A DNA stretch of 64,000 nt, taken from positions 1 to 64,000 of the forward strand of contig DSEQ01000036.1 of the NCBI GenBank assembly GCA_011056555.1, given 5' to 3'. A program made the translations under genes and the position numbers. The notes beneath the pieces were generated by a model. The model was not told the DNA's origin. It saw only the letters and a program-made list of their open reading frames with translations, and searched no databases. Each line of letters begins with the position of its first letter. Positions within the stretch are counted from its first letter, which is position 1. Positions 46,010 to 55,380 of this stretch are shown here, piece by piece. Source of the stretch: Candidatus Zixiibacteriota bacterium. GTDB taxonomy: Bacteria > Zixibacteria > MSB-5A5 > JAABVY01.

Positions 46010-46155
46010 TTTTTTTGTGCGATCGATGAGGTCTGAGGATACCGCTGCCAATCTTCATATAATCATTGAAAATCATATAAAAAAATTGCTATATTGGCCT
46101 GAGTTGTTCAATTTAACAGGCCTTATTATTTATGCATAGAAATAAGGGTAGAATA

Positions 46156-47058
46156 ATGATGATGAACGGAAGGTCGCCGCGTGTGCGCATTGTGCAGCGT
46201 GTAACCGCCTGGGGCATGGTGGCAAATCTCGGGCTGGCAGGTTTGAAATTCGCCGCCGGGTTTCTGGGTAACAGCAAAGCCCTGGTGGCTGATGCCGTCC
46301 ACAGCATCACAGACACCACCACCGATATCGCAATATTGATCGGCGCCCCTCGCTGGAGCGCACCCGCCGACGAGGATCATCCCCACGGCCATGGCCGCAT
46401 AGAGACTTTGATCACCGCATTTATTGGCCTTGTCCTGATAGCTGCGGCGGTCGGTCTGGGTTACAATGCTGTATCGACTCTGCAAGAGGCCCGGGACACA
46501 GGACCGGGATGGATAGCCTTCGGAGCGGCGCTGGCTTCGATACTGGTGAAGGAGCTGCTTTACCAGTGGAATGCCCGTGTAGGGCGGCGTGTAAAATCCT
46601 CGGCCATGGTTGCTAATGCCTGGCATCACAGGAGCGATGCCTTAAGCTCGTTGCCGGTAGCAGTCGCGGTTCTGGGTACAAAAATTCAACCATCCTGGAC
46701 ATTTCTGGATCATGTCGGCGCGCTGGTGGTATCGCTGTTCATTTTACAGGCGGCCTGGAAAATATTCTGGCCCGCTCTAAAGCAACTTACCGATGTGGGC
46801 GCCTCCAAAGAGGAGCTGGAAGAGTTATATGATATGATCAAGCATATTGACGGTGTGCGCGATGTTCATGCCCTGCGCACAAGAAATATCGGCCCCGGGC
46901 TGCAGGTTGATCTGCACCTGCAGGTCGATCCGGAATTGTCTGTTCGGGACGGCCACGATCTGGCGGGAATCGCAAAGCACAGGCTGCTTGAGCATGAAAA
47001 CGTCGTCGATGTCCTGATTCATATCGAACCCTTTGAAAAACAGGATAATGACAGCTAA
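46156..47058 (+). CDS. Cation diffusion facilitator (CDF) metal transporter
   Basis: The product has about 300 residues with six membrane helices. It exports Zn2+, Fe2+ or similar metals in exchange for protons. Metal site motifs are ADAVHSITDTTTD in helix 2 and WHHRSDALSS in helix 5, with HPHGHGRIE between helices. The C-terminal cytoplasmic domain (residues about 210-295) is the usual dimer domain. ATG 46156 is chosen because AAGGGTAGAATA lies before it; ATG 46132 has no ribosome site. The metal specificity is unknown. Confidence 0.92.
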   Translation: MMMNGRSPRVRIVQRVTAWGMVANLGLAGLKFAAGFLGNSKALVADAVHSITDTTTDIAILIGAPRWSAPADEDHPHGHGRIETLITAFIGLVLIAAAVGLGYNAVSTLQEARDTGPGWIAFGAALASILVKELLYQWNARVGRRVKSSAMVANAWHHRSDALSSLPVAVAVLGTKIQPSWTFLDHVGALVVSLFILQAAWKIFWPALKQLTDVGASKEELEELYDMIKHIDGVRDVHALRTRNIGPGLQVDLHLQVDPELSVRDGHDLAGIAKHRLLEHENVVDVLIHIEPFEKQDNDS

Positions 47059-47116
47059 TAAGAATATTCCGGTTTCCACTGAACAGATTATAATACACAA
47101 ATATTGTGGATCATTA

Positions 47117-47144
47117 TTGACAGATCGCTGCTGTTTAATATTTT
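47117..47144 (+). promoter_or_regulatory. Putative promoter giving a leaderless lipoprotein mRNA
   Basis: TTGACA (47117-47122) and TATTTT (47139-47144) are 16 bases apart. Position +1 would fall at about 47151, on the ATG pair at 47149/47152. Confidence 0.4.
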
Positions 47145-47148
47145 ATTT

Positions 47149-47676
47149 ATGATGAGCCATAGAATCAAGATCATACTTTTTGCTGCCATCCTGTTGCTGA
47201 CCGGATGCAGCGGTGAGATTGGCCTGAATTCAGATCAACGGCTTCGGGGGCAGTGGTATGCTGAATTCGTTGGTACATACTTCAGTATGACTGTAACTCC
47301 GGAAGGCGGCGAAAATCAGTACACCCTGAATCATGAATCAAGGTTGGGCTTTTCAGATGGATATTTTGAGGTCTTTATCGAGCCCCCCGTTCCGCCGCTT
47401 TTCGGCAACGGGGAGTCATATTCCTGCTTCAGTTGCCTCTATTCGATATCCGGTGATACGCTTATATTTTCCGATCAATCCACTGGCGATGAGATAGAAA
47501 GATATTCATTCAATGTATCGGGGGATACGCTCAGTTTATCCTACTTGCCGCTTGTAATTGCTGAAGGTGACGGCGAGACGATCGCTGCTGTTCCGCTCTA
47601 CGGCGGTTTGCCATGGGGACGGTCCCGCATGTGGCATGCCGGGGAATTTTTTCGACTGCCGCACACCGCTGAATAA
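47149..47676 (+). CDS. Small lipoprotein of unknown function
   Basis: The product has about 175 residues: signal sequence SHRIKIILFAAILLLTGCSG with the lipid cysteine near residue 19, then a beta-rich lipocalin-like domain (GQWYAEFVGTYFSMTVTPEG, IFSDQSTGDEIERYSFNVSG). The family is not recognised. There is no ribosome site; the promoter-like element just upstream suggests a leaderless start at ATG 47149 or 47152. The frame is open upstream to 47104. Confidence 0.65.
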   Translation: MMSHRIKIILFAAILLLTGCSGEIGLNSDQRLRGQWYAEFVGTYFSMTVTPEGGENQYTLNHESRLGFSDGYFEVFIEPPVPPLFGNGESYSCFSCLYSISGDTLIFSDQSTGDEIERYSFNVSGDTLSLSYLPLVIAEGDGETIAAVPLYGGLPWGRSRMWHAGEFFRLPHTAE

Positions 47677-47724
47677 ACAGATCCATTTTTAATCCTCAAA
47701 GACTACCCTTCTACAGCCGGGGCA

Positions 47725-47755
47725 ATCTGCACAATTAGTCAGATTGTGTGCAGAT
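47725..47755. promoter_or_regulatory. Inverted repeat upstream of the carbonic anhydrase-like gene
   Basis: ATCTGCAC (47725-47732) and GTGCAGAT (47748-47755) are perfect arms with a 15-base loop, ending six bases before the -35 at 47761. It may be an operator, or a weak terminator of the lipoprotein gene; no T-run follows. Confidence 0.3.
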
Positions 47756-47760
47756 AATAC

Positions 47761-47789
47761 TTGAACTTTGCCGGATTATATTATAATAT
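47761..47789 (+). promoter_or_regulatory. Putative promoter of the carbonic anhydrase-like gene
   Basis: TTGAAC (47761-47766) and TAATAT (47784-47789) are 17 bases apart. The transcript would start near 47796, about 27 bases before the ATG. Confidence 0.45.
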
Positions 47790-47822
47790 CATCCCATCAT
47801 CCAAGGTATGGAGGAGGACAAT

Positions 47823-48218
47823 ATGGGAAAGTGCAACAACCTGATCGTACACTGCATGGATTATCGTCTACAAGATACTATTGACGACTGGATCAAGGAA
47901 AGGGGGCTGAACGGAAAAATCGACCGGATCTCAATAGGGGGACCCTGCAAGGATATCGAATTCGCAATGAAGTACATCAAGACCTGTATCGAGAAACATG
48001 GCGTGAAAAGTGTTTATTTGACCCAGCATGAGGACTGCGCCGGATATGGCGGGCATGACGCCTTTACCTCATTGGATGCCGAAAGAGAGCGCTTAACAGA
48101 CGATATGATGGATCTGAAGGCCAATATTAAGCTGCTTTATCCGAAAGTTGAGGTGCATACGATTTTGATGCGTGAGGACGATGAGGGCTGGGATATGGTT
48201 GATATGGGCAAAGACTGA
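47823..48218 (+). CDS. Short carbonic anhydrase-like protein
   Basis: The product is about 131 residues. ATG 47823 is chosen because AGGAGG lies six bases upstream. It keeps the zinc motifs of beta-carbonic anhydrases: CMDYR (Cys 11, Asp 13, Arg 15) and HEDCAGYGG (His 69, Cys 72). It is much shorter than the usual 200 or so residues and lacks most of the dimer region. Such small CA-like proteins are found in archaea and bacteria without a proved function. Zinc binding is likely; carbonic anhydrase activity is open. Confidence 0.8.
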   Translation: MGKCNNLIVHCMDYRLQDTIDDWIKERGLNGKIDRISIGGPCKDIEFAMKYIKTCIEKHGVKSVYLTQHEDCAGYGGHDAFTSLDAERERLTDDMMDLKANIKLLYPKVEVHTILMREDDEGWDMVDMGKD

Positions 48219-48277
48219 TACCTGCGAACGGGTAACAGGGCACTAATACCAGTTCGACAATATGATTATAAAAATCA

Positions 48278-48306
48278 TTGTCTCTGAGGATATTTATTAT
48301 TATAAT
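48278..48306 (+). promoter_or_regulatory. Promoter of the peptide transporter gene
   Basis: TTGTCT (48278-48283) and a perfect TATAAT (48301-48306) are 17 bases apart. An inverted repeat GGATATT/AATATCC spans the spacer and -10 region and could bind a regulator. Confidence 0.5.
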
Positions 48307-48356
48307 ATCCTATCCAAATGCGCAATGGTATTTGCACATGCAGTGAGGGATAATTA

Positions 48357-49667
48357 GTGGGAATTGGATTCAGACAACACCCGACCGGATTCTGGTTCAT
48401 ATTTTGGGGCGAACTGGCAGAGCGTGCCAGCTTCTATGGCATGAAAGCCCTGCTCGTTTTATACATGATCGATAAACTTGGTTTCTCCGACGGGGATAGC
48501 TCGCAGATAGCCTCCTTATTCACTGCACTTTGCTACATTCTTCCAATCGTGGGCGGATACATTGCCGATAGATGGCTGGGAAAATTTAAAACTATAATTT
48601 ACTTCGCACTTCCCTATATAATGGGGCATCTTATTCTGGGAAGTTTCGAAACCCGCGCCGGTCTCTTTGTTGCCCTCGTATTTCTTGCCGGCGGATCGGG
48701 CGCGATCAAGCCCAATATCAGCACCCTGATGGGTCTGATGTATGAACGGGAAGGCAAGAAGAAATTGATGTCTCAAGCCTTCTCATGGTTCTACATGGCC
48801 ATCAATATCGGTGCCGCATCGACCACAATCTCGCTGCCATTTATACGGGACCATTATGGCTATTCGGCTGCCTTTATGGCGCCCACGATCCTTATGGTCG
48901 TCTCTCTGGGTATTTTCTATCTCGGCAAGAAGCATTATCCCGTGGAGAATGTAAAGCAGGTCCGCGAGGAACATGTCTCGGTCGAACAGAAAAAAATCGA
49001 CCGAAATATAGTCTGGAGGATTGTCGGGCTGTTTTCACTGATCGTATTCTTCTGGTCAATTTTCGATCAGGCATACTCAACCTGGACATTGTTTGCACGC
49101 GATTACATGATTCTGGAAACACCGTTCGGCTTCAGGATACCGCCTGATGCGATTCAGGGGCTGAATCCTGTACTGATCGTCATCATGACACCTTTCTTTG
49201 CATGGCTCTGGTCGAAAACTGACAAGAGCGAGACAGTACGATTATCCTCGCCCAAGAAGATGCTGATCGGATTTGTTCTGGTGATCTTCTGTATGGGCGT
49301 AATGACTGTGGCGGGCTTTATTGCCGTGGAGCGCAAGATATCTATTCTATGGGAGGTTTTCGCCTATATAATGATTACCGCCGGAGAATTGTGTATCTCT
49401 GTCGTGGGCCTGCAACTGGCCTATGAAGAGGCTCCCAGCCACATGAAATCCCGAATCACCGGTCTCTGGCTGGCGACAGTAACCCTGGGAAATGTCTTCG
49501 CCGGATTTTTCGCACGTATTTATACCGATGTGTTGAATCCGGGCGAGTATTTTGGGCTGATGACCATTTTAGTGGTTGTTGTGACTATTGGATTTTACTT
49601 TGTGGGCAGAAAATTCGAGCAGAAACCGGAGCGCCAGGAAAAGGCCACCTCTCCCCCGCGGACATAG
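48357..49667 (+). CDS. Proton-dependent oligopeptide (POT) transporter
   Basis: The 436-residue MFS transporter imports di- and tripeptides with protons. The N-terminal helix has the ExxER motif (GELAERASFYGMKALLVLY), followed by YIADRWLGKFKTI and GSGAIKPNISTLMG, family signatures. Twelve helices are visible, shorter than many POT proteins because the extra helical pair is missing or reduced. GTG start with GAGGG seven bases upstream. A single-gene unit, convergent with the HDOD gene. Confidence 0.9.
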   Translation: MGIGFRQHPTGFWFIFWGELAERASFYGMKALLVLYMIDKLGFSDGDSSQIASLFTALCYILPIVGGYIADRWLGKFKTIIYFALPYIMGHLILGSFETRAGLFVALVFLAGGSGAIKPNISTLMGLMYEREGKKKLMSQAFSWFYMAINIGAASTTISLPFIRDHYGYSAAFMAPTILMVVSLGIFYLGKKHYPVENVKQVREEHVSVEQKKIDRNIVWRIVGLFSLIVFFWSIFDQAYSTWTLFARDYMILETPFGFRIPPDAIQGLNPVLIVIMTPFFAWLWSKTDKSETVRLSSPKKMLIGFVLVIFCMGVMTVAGFIAVERKISILWEVFAYIMITAGELCISVVGLQLAYEEAPSHMKSRITGLWLATVTLGNVFAGFFARIYTDVLNPGEYFGLMTILVVVVTIGFYFVGRKFEQKPERQEKATSPPRT

Positions 49668-49682
49668 CAGGTGAATTTAGAA

Positions 49683-50987
49683 TTACACCCGCGCCTTCAT
49701 CTTCGCTTTTTGGGGCTTGTACTTCTTGAGAGAGTCTTCCAGATCAATTATCAGAGTTTTGTCGTGATAGAGCGTGGTCTTAAAAGATTTGACCTGTTTC
49801 AGTTCTGAGATAGTCCCGGTGATGTTGTTTACACCATTGTGAATGGCAATCAAGGAGTTATGCAGGATGTCTCTGTTGTCCTCCAGTTCCCCTTTTTTGA
49901 GAGCGATTTCAATCAACTGGGCACGTCCCAGCATCGAGGCGCAGGCATTGTTGAAATAGTGCGAGAATGTCGCCACGACGGTATGCAATATCTCGACCGC
50001 CAATTTATCGTATTCGATATGATCCTTGAAATTAGCATTCTTCTTGAAACTATCCAGCATTTCCTGCATCTCGTGGTACACCTCAAATAACCTGGAATTC
50101 GCCTCGGTCAGAAGCTCCATGGGAGAACCGACTTCTATTTCCAGGCAACTGGCGGCATCATGGAATTTTGGAATGATCTCCGCTTCAATCTCTGACAGGT
50201 CGGCGTTATCGAGGCCGAGATTCTTCATCACCACTTTTCTATTCGCTAATTCGATATCCTCGAGAGGAGAATTAATATCCAGTCTATATTTTGCCAGCCC
50301 CTCCGCCAGGTTTATTATCTGCGGTATAATCTGATCATTTACAGGCTCTTCCGACTTAAAAGCATCATGGTGCCTGCTTATGGCATGCGAGAAGATTTCA
50401 GGCAGATTCCATTTAGAGAGAAGATATGATCCCACCCGGCAATGATTGGTCCCGAAGATTGACTCCTCCAGGTCGAGGATTGAGCCGCCCTTCTGAGCAT
50501 CTTTCCAGACACGCGCATATTCACGCGGGAAACAGGCATCCAACGAGAGAATGCCGATATCATGAAAAATGCCGGCAATATAGGCCTCTTCCTTCTCTTT
50601 CAAGCCGACCCTGGAGGCAATTAATTCACTGATCATGGCAACTTCAAGAGAATGCTTCCAGTATGTCTGGAGGTTTACCTGCGTATCGAGACGGTTGATT
50701 ACATTCACAACGGAGACCGAGAGCGCGATGGCCTTAACAGTACGTGATCCCAGGACCATGATGGCATCGCGTATGGAAGAGACCTCAGAATCCCTGCCAT
50801 GACGAGACGAATTGGCCACGCTCAGAATCCTGGCGGTCAGTGATATATCCTTGAGGATAACCTTGGCGAGATCATCAAGAGGCGATTCGGGATCATCCGC
50901 TATCTTCAAAATTTGCGAAAGCACCTCCGGCAGTGTGGCCAGCTGTGTTAACCGTGCTACTCTTTTTAATACCTGTTTCTCTTCCAT
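49683..50987 (-). CDS. HDOD signalling protein with a kinase-like dimerisation domain
   Basis: The product has about 434 residues. The N-terminal HDOD domain (about 15-220) contains LPEVLSQILKIADDPESPLD, ILSVANSSRHG, AGIFHDIGILSLD and ISRHH. The C-terminal part (about 330-425) contains FSHYFNNACASMLGRAQLIE and a second helix, resembling the DHp helices of histidine kinases, but no ATPase domain follows. ATG 50987 has GGAGC seven bases before it; the frame is open 300 bases further upstream, over the end of the next gene, without support. It probably relays a signal, perhaps to motility (inference). Confidence 0.8.
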   Translation of the reverse strand: MEEKQVLKRVARLTQLATLPEVLSQILKIADDPESPLDDLAKVILKDISLTARILSVANSSRHGRDSEVSSIRDAIMVLGSRTVKAIALSVSVVNVINRLDTQVNLQTYWKHSLEVAMISELIASRVGLKEKEEAYIAGIFHDIGILSLDACFPREYARVWKDAQKGGSILDLEESIFGTNHCRVGSYLLSKWNLPEIFSHAISRHHDAFKSEEPVNDQIIPQIINLAEGLAKYRLDINSPLEDIELANRKVVMKNLGLDNADLSEIEAEIIPKFHDAASCLEIEVGSPMELLTEANSRLFEVYHEMQEMLDSFKKNANFKDHIEYDKLAVEILHTVVATFSHYFNNACASMLGRAQLIEIALKKGELEDNRDILHNSLIAIHNGVNNITGTISELKQVKSFKTTLYHDKTLIIDLEDSLKKYKPQKAKMKARV

Positions 50988-51033
50988 TGTTGCTCCATTT
51001 AAGTATCGGCAAAAACAGGCGCTAGTTAAAAGA

Positions 51034-52266
51034 TTATTTGGATTTCGATGATTTAGTTTGCAGTCTTGAAAGACGGTGGCTGAAACGAGTTTGCCATTGC
51101 TCAAAATCAGCCTGATCATGGAGCTGGGAGACCTGGTATATTGAATCGAGGGCTCGACGGCAGCATGAGATGGCTTTATCAAATTCCCTGGAGCGGTGTT
51201 CGAAGAGCTTGGCCATTTCCTCCAGCGCGGCAAAATAATGGGGATTGAATGACTCCGAAAGCATCTTCCAGTAGCTGACGGCTGTTTCAAAATCGCACAG
51301 TTTCTTGGAAATCATTGAGGCTTGAAACAGGTTTTTAAAGTGAAACTCCTGCTCGGTACCCTCCGATCGGGAGAAACTTGAAAACGCCCTGTCGTAATCC
51401 TTGCGCTGAAGATAGAATTTGCCTATGGCCCAGCTGTCCACGTCGGATAATTTATCCATTTTCTCGGCGCTTTCAACATAGCGTTCCAGCTCGACCATTA
51501 CGCCCATTGTGGATACAATATCCCATATATTGTGCTTAATAACCTGATAGATCTCCGAGGTCTCGCCGGTCTGGAGATAATTGAAATAGGTCTGCGGAAT
51601 CTGCTCGGAGGGAATATCATTTAAGCGCTCAAATTCCAGAAGGGCTCTTTCTGCGGTCTTCAAGGTGCAGTCGGGCAGTTTCAACCTGAAGAAGCGGCGC
51701 AAGGTAAACAACACATCCAGATGCTTCCTGGAGAAGAATTCCGATCCGGTGCGCTGTATCAAAAAGCGGTTTGTCAGGAGCGGAAGGTCGAACGCCTTGC
51801 CGTTAAAGGAGACAATCATATTACCCGGAAGATCATCAAACATATATTTATAAAAACCGTGCTCCTCGCTGTAATCGGGGAGAAAATGCTGCCTGACAAC
51901 GTAAGTGCCGTCACGGAAGAAGCCCAGTCCGACCAGAAACGGCACAGTACCCACGCCCCCGGAGAGACCGGTTGTCTCTGTGTCGATTACGACTATATTT
52001 TTCAGGTTGAATGTGCCCTCATCCGGCGGACAGGAGAAGCTGTCGAATCTGAGCGGATGGCTGAGGTCCAGATCAGAAAATGAAAACTGGCCGTGAAGGT
52101 CTCCGGGCCCATAAATCGTTTCCTTGACCAGGAAATTTCCCTCCGGTGTTTCTCTTATTCCGGCAGACAAATCCTGCGATATTTTATCAAGATGCAGGGA
52201 TTTCTGCGCCGGGAGATCGGTCTTGATGAACTTCTCGAAACGGCGGAATTGTTCTTCTATTCCCAT
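51034..52266 (-). CDS. RNase H-fold exonuclease-like protein with TPR repeats
   Basis: The 410-residue protein has a YprB-type RNase H-like domain (about 75-255): IVVIDTETTGLSGGVGTVPF (DEDD first motif), MIVSFNGKAFDLPLLTNRF and IKHNIWDIVS. The C-terminal half is helical with TPR-like units (AIGKFYLQRKDYDRAFSSF, CDFETAVSYWKMLSE, EFDKAISCCRRALDS). It probably cuts or trims DNA or RNA in the cytoplasm. Its ATG directly follows the TAG of the HEAT protein gene. Confidence 0.8.
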   Translation of the reverse strand: MGIEEQFRRFEKFIKTDLPAQKSLHLDKISQDLSAGIRETPEGNFLVKETIYGPGDLHGQFSFSDLDLSHPLRFDSFSCPPDEGTFNLKNIVVIDTETTGLSGGVGTVPFLVGLGFFRDGTYVVRQHFLPDYSEEHGFYKYMFDDLPGNMIVSFNGKAFDLPLLTNRFLIQRTGSEFFSRKHLDVLFTLRRFFRLKLPDCTLKTAERALLEFERLNDIPSEQIPQTYFNYLQTGETSEIYQVIKHNIWDIVSTMGVMVELERYVESAEKMDKLSDVDSWAIGKFYLQRKDYDRAFSSFSRSEGTEQEFHFKNLFQASMISKKLCDFETAVSYWKMLSESFNPHYFAALEEMAKLFEHRSREFDKAISCCRRALDSIYQVSQLHDQADFEQWQTRFSHRLSRLQTKSSKSK

Positions 52267-53205
52267 CTATTTGCTTTTCTCGGCAGCTATTCTGCGAGCT
52301 TTCTCGAAACTCGAGAGCACGAATGAATCTTTTTCATCTTTACTATATTTACGAACAAGTTCCCCGGTTTTTTCAGGCTTTATTTTTGCGATTGCGGTAA
52401 TTGCAAACCCGCGCGCCCGGTTATCCGGTGAATTCAATAAATCTTTCAGCCTGTCGAATGCATCCTCATATTTCAGCCCGGCCCAGACATCGATGGCATA
52501 ATACCTGGCCATCGGGGGAAGCTGGTCGAATTTTTTCTCCAGGATTTCGCCCGAGACCTCTCCTATTTTGACAAGGCTTTCTGCCGCGGTATACCGGACC
52601 GAGAAATGCGGATCATCGAGCGCATCAATCAGCGCGCCAATGCTGCGGTCATCCGCGATTCTGCCAAGCGCCACCGCCGCGGATTTTCGGACTGTCTCAG
52701 CATCATCGGAAAGCATGGAAATGACCTGTTGCACTGCGGATGTATCCTTTATTCTGCCTATCGCGGTGACTGCTGCTGAACGAACCGTATGATCGTGATA
52801 TAGGAATAGGCCCAATAAAGGTGGCGTGGCCTGCTTGTTCTCAATCAGGCCGAGACAATTTGAGGCCAGTCTGAGCTGGTAGAGATTATCGGTCTCGAGG
52901 GCCGCAATTAGATACGGCACAGCCGGGTCGCCGATCCCTTTAAAAATATCTTCCACCGTATGGCGTTCGCGGGCATCCTCGGTTTTGAGCTTGGTGATCA
53001 TCTGCGGAACCGCCTTCTCCCCCATTGCAATCAGTTCTTTTTTGGCCGGCTCCACCAGATCCCGAAATTGAACTTCACCGGAAGAGGCCTTCATAAAAAG
53101 ATCATCGACAATAGCGGCGATACTGTCTTCGGCGTTGTCGGCATATACGGCCGAGGAACAGAAAAACATGAGGATTAGAACTGCTATTAATCTGAATACC
53201 TTCAT
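52267..53205 (-). CDS. Exported HEAT-repeat protein
   Basis: The product has about 312 residues: signal peptide MKVFRLIAVLILMFFCSSAV-YA, then at least five HEAT repeats (for example AVPYLIAALETDNLYQLRLA, VRSAAVTAIGRIKDTSAVQQ, VRKSAAVALGRIADDRSIGA, VRYTAAESLVKIGEVSGE). ATG 53205 has GGAGGAAGAAAA before it and overlaps the stop of the upstream gene (ATGA). A scaffold role in the periplasm is inferred. Coupling upstream to the GNDxY-repeat protein suggests partnership. Confidence 0.8.
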   Translation of the reverse strand: MKVFRLIAVLILMFFCSSAVYADNAEDSIAAIVDDLFMKASSGEVQFRDLVEPAKKELIAMGEKAVPQMITKLKTEDARERHTVEDIFKGIGDPAVPYLIAALETDNLYQLRLASNCLGLIENKQATPPLLGLFLYHDHTVRSAAVTAIGRIKDTSAVQQVISMLSDDAETVRKSAAVALGRIADDRSIGALIDALDDPHFSVRYTAAESLVKIGEVSGEILEKKFDQLPPMARYYAIDVWAGLKYEDAFDRLKDLLNSPDNRARGFAITAIAKIKPEKTGELVRKYSKDEKDSFVLSSFEKARRIAAEKSK

Positions 53206-55211
53206 TTTTCTTCCTCCTCCCAATATTCCCGGTCCACTCCGATTCCCCATTTGGAGTCATTGATCCAGTAATAATTATCGCGGCCGTTGCCAACATAGGT
53301 GTCCTCGCCCATGAGGTCTAGAAAGAGCCCGATAGAGCCGTAATCTCTCCGCGGATTGCCATAACCCTGGGTATTCAAGGTGCTCTTGATCTCATAGGAA
53401 TCATCACCAAGGTAGTCAATCAGCATCCCCATGCCGTTAGCCGACCCGGCCGCCTGAGAAAGATCATAGGCCTGGTATGTATCGTTGCCATCATAATCTA
53501 TCAGATAACCGGCCGCCAGATCATGACCGCAGCCCTGAGAGACACCCTTGGAAAAATAATAATCATTACCGGATTGGTCCATCAGTATTGCCAGCGTAAG
53601 ATGCGTGGCGCTGCCCTGAGCGTACTGGAATGATAAGTATTTGTCATTCCCCGCGATATCATATAGAGCGCCCAGGCCGTACCAGTAGGAGGCTCCCTGT
53701 CCAAATATGTCGGAAATATATGTGTCATGACCGGCAGAATCGATCAGGAGCGCCACTCCGCCGGACATACGCGGCCTGAATCCGAACGCAAAGCCCTGGG
53801 AGAGAGAAACGTAATGATCCTCGTATCGCAGAAAGTCCTTGTACTTTCCGCCGGCGTAATATGAATCATTGCCATTGTGTTCAATAATCGCTCCGAATCC
53901 CTGCACACCGGCATAGGCCTGGCTGAAGAGTGCGGCCTTGTAATCATCATTGCCCGATTCATCGATCAGCATACCGATTCCGAATGTCCCCGCGCCCTGT
54001 GTATGCGTATCTCCCAGATATATGTCGTCACCTTCTTTATCGATCAAAAAACCCACCCCAAAAAGACCGGAACCCATAGCAAAATTTCCGGCACTGTAAA
54101 TATCATCGCCGGCATGGTCGTATAGTATGCCAAGGCTGAAGAATCCGGAGCCGAGGCAGTAGTCCTCACGGCCGATATATAGGTCATCACCATCGAGATC
54201 TATTATAATCTGCGTGCTGTCGTTATGGTCAAGGAGGTATCGGTCATTACCTCCTAAATCGAGTATGAATTGATATTCACCTTCATATTGATTCTCTCCC
54301 CATCCGCCAACGGCTATCTTTCCCCTCGGAGTCTCCTTCTCGACCTGCCAGTCTTTGGAGTCAAAGAGCTCATAATATTCGGCATTATCAGCAAGCATAG
54401 TCTCAAGCAGAAAAGTAAAATTGACCAGGTAAATTGCATATTTTGAAAAAAGTCCTGTAATCTTCAAATCTTCGCAGACGGGAATGGCGCTTTTTGAGAG
54501 CTCCTCCTCAAATTTCTGAAGGCTGTCGAGCTCCTCCAGGGGCCTGAACTCATCTTTTTCATCCTCAAGAATCAGAATCGGAAATGAGTCTCGCAAAAAC
54601 ATAAATTGCTCTCTTTCAAGTCCAGCCGAGAAGAATCTTGACCGGCGCAGGGAATCAATGACTGGATTATCGTGACCCCAGCCGTATAGATATTCATATA
54701 TCTGCAGAAAAATCTGATCCAGGGATACGATGTCAATTTCGGACACATCGTCGGGATAGTCCACATTCGGCGGAGTGATGTGAGAACTGCGGGACGGGGA
54801 TTCGGCGAGGCCGCCATCGACAATCAGGTCATAGAGCAGTGCCCTGATATTCTCGGGCGGTCTTATGATGACATTCGCGGCCTCGATAAAGTAATTGTCA
54901 ATTTTATTGCTGTCACTCAAGAAGAAATCGGCGATATATTTAGTCTTGACCGCCATGGCCAGAGGATTCTCGGTCAGCGAGTCAATCAATGGCAATCTGA
55001 AGGCATCCACCTCCACATAATCGGTCCTGAAACCCATGTCATTGGCAGTCATTTTGATGCCGGACAAGGCGTCATCGATAGCCTCAGTGGGCATCAAAGG
55101 ATACTCTCTTTTCGGAATCGAATCTGCGGCTGTATCCTCCTGTGCTCTGAGCGGGATGGTCCATAAAATTAGAGTTGACCAGAATAGCAATATAATCAGT
55201 CTTTTTTTCAA
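53202..55211 (-). CDS. Exported protein with about eleven GNDxY repeats
   Basis: The 669-residue product starts at TTG 55211 (AGAGGA upstream) with signal peptide MKKRLIILLFWSTLILWTIP. The N-terminal region (to about residue 300) is helical and acidic. From about 305 to 650 there are about eleven repeats of roughly 26-27 residues. The consensus is an acidic or small residue, G-N/D-D-x-Y, a variable stretch, QGxGxxGxGxLID. Examples: EGDDIYLGDTHTQGAGTFGI, AGNDKYLSFQYAQGSATHLT and DGNDTYQAYDLSQAAGSANG. Asp and Gly at fixed positions suggest a calcium-dependent beta-roll or propeller, unlike classic RTX GGxGxD repeats. The function is unknown; the HEAT protein gene is coupled. Confidence 0.8.
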   Translation of the reverse strand: MKKRLIILLFWSTLILWTIPLRAQEDTAADSIPKREYPLMPTEAIDDALSGIKMTANDMGFRTDYVEVDAFRLPLIDSLTENPLAMAVKTKYIADFFLSDSNKIDNYFIEAANVIIRPPENIRALLYDLIVDGGLAESPSRSSHITPPNVDYPDDVSEIDIVSLDQIFLQIYEYLYGWGHDNPVIDSLRRSRFFSAGLEREQFMFLRDSFPILILEDEKDEFRPLEELDSLQKFEEELSKSAIPVCEDLKITGLFSKYAIYLVNFTFLLETMLADNAEYYELFDSKDWQVEKETPRGKIAVGGWGENQYEGEYQFILDLGGNDRYLLDHNDSTQIIIDLDGDDLYIGREDYCLGSGFFSLGILYDHAGDDIYSAGNFAMGSGLFGVGFLIDKEGDDIYLGDTHTQGAGTFGIGMLIDESGNDDYKAALFSQAYAGVQGFGAIIEHNGNDSYYAGGKYKDFLRYEDHYVSLSQGFAFGFRPRMSGGVALLIDSAGHDTYISDIFGQGASYWYGLGALYDIAGNDKYLSFQYAQGSATHLTLAILMDQSGNDYYFSKGVSQGCGHDLAAGYLIDYDGNDTYQAYDLSQAAGSANGMGMLIDYLGDDSYEIKSTLNTQGYGNPRRDYGSIGLFLDLMGEDTYVGNGRDNYYWINDSKWGIGVDREYWEEEEK

Positions 55212-55380
55212 GAATCCTCTCCCTGGTTTAGCTAAAGCTTAACTTTAAAGTATGAAACTGTTATTAATAAAAGTCAATGATTTTTGAGAATTCCGCGATG
55301 AATGGCGCAGATCACAATCCACCGGAGGCGGATCAGAATGTGACGCAACTGAACCGGGCCTGGGCTGGAGGCAAAAAAGA

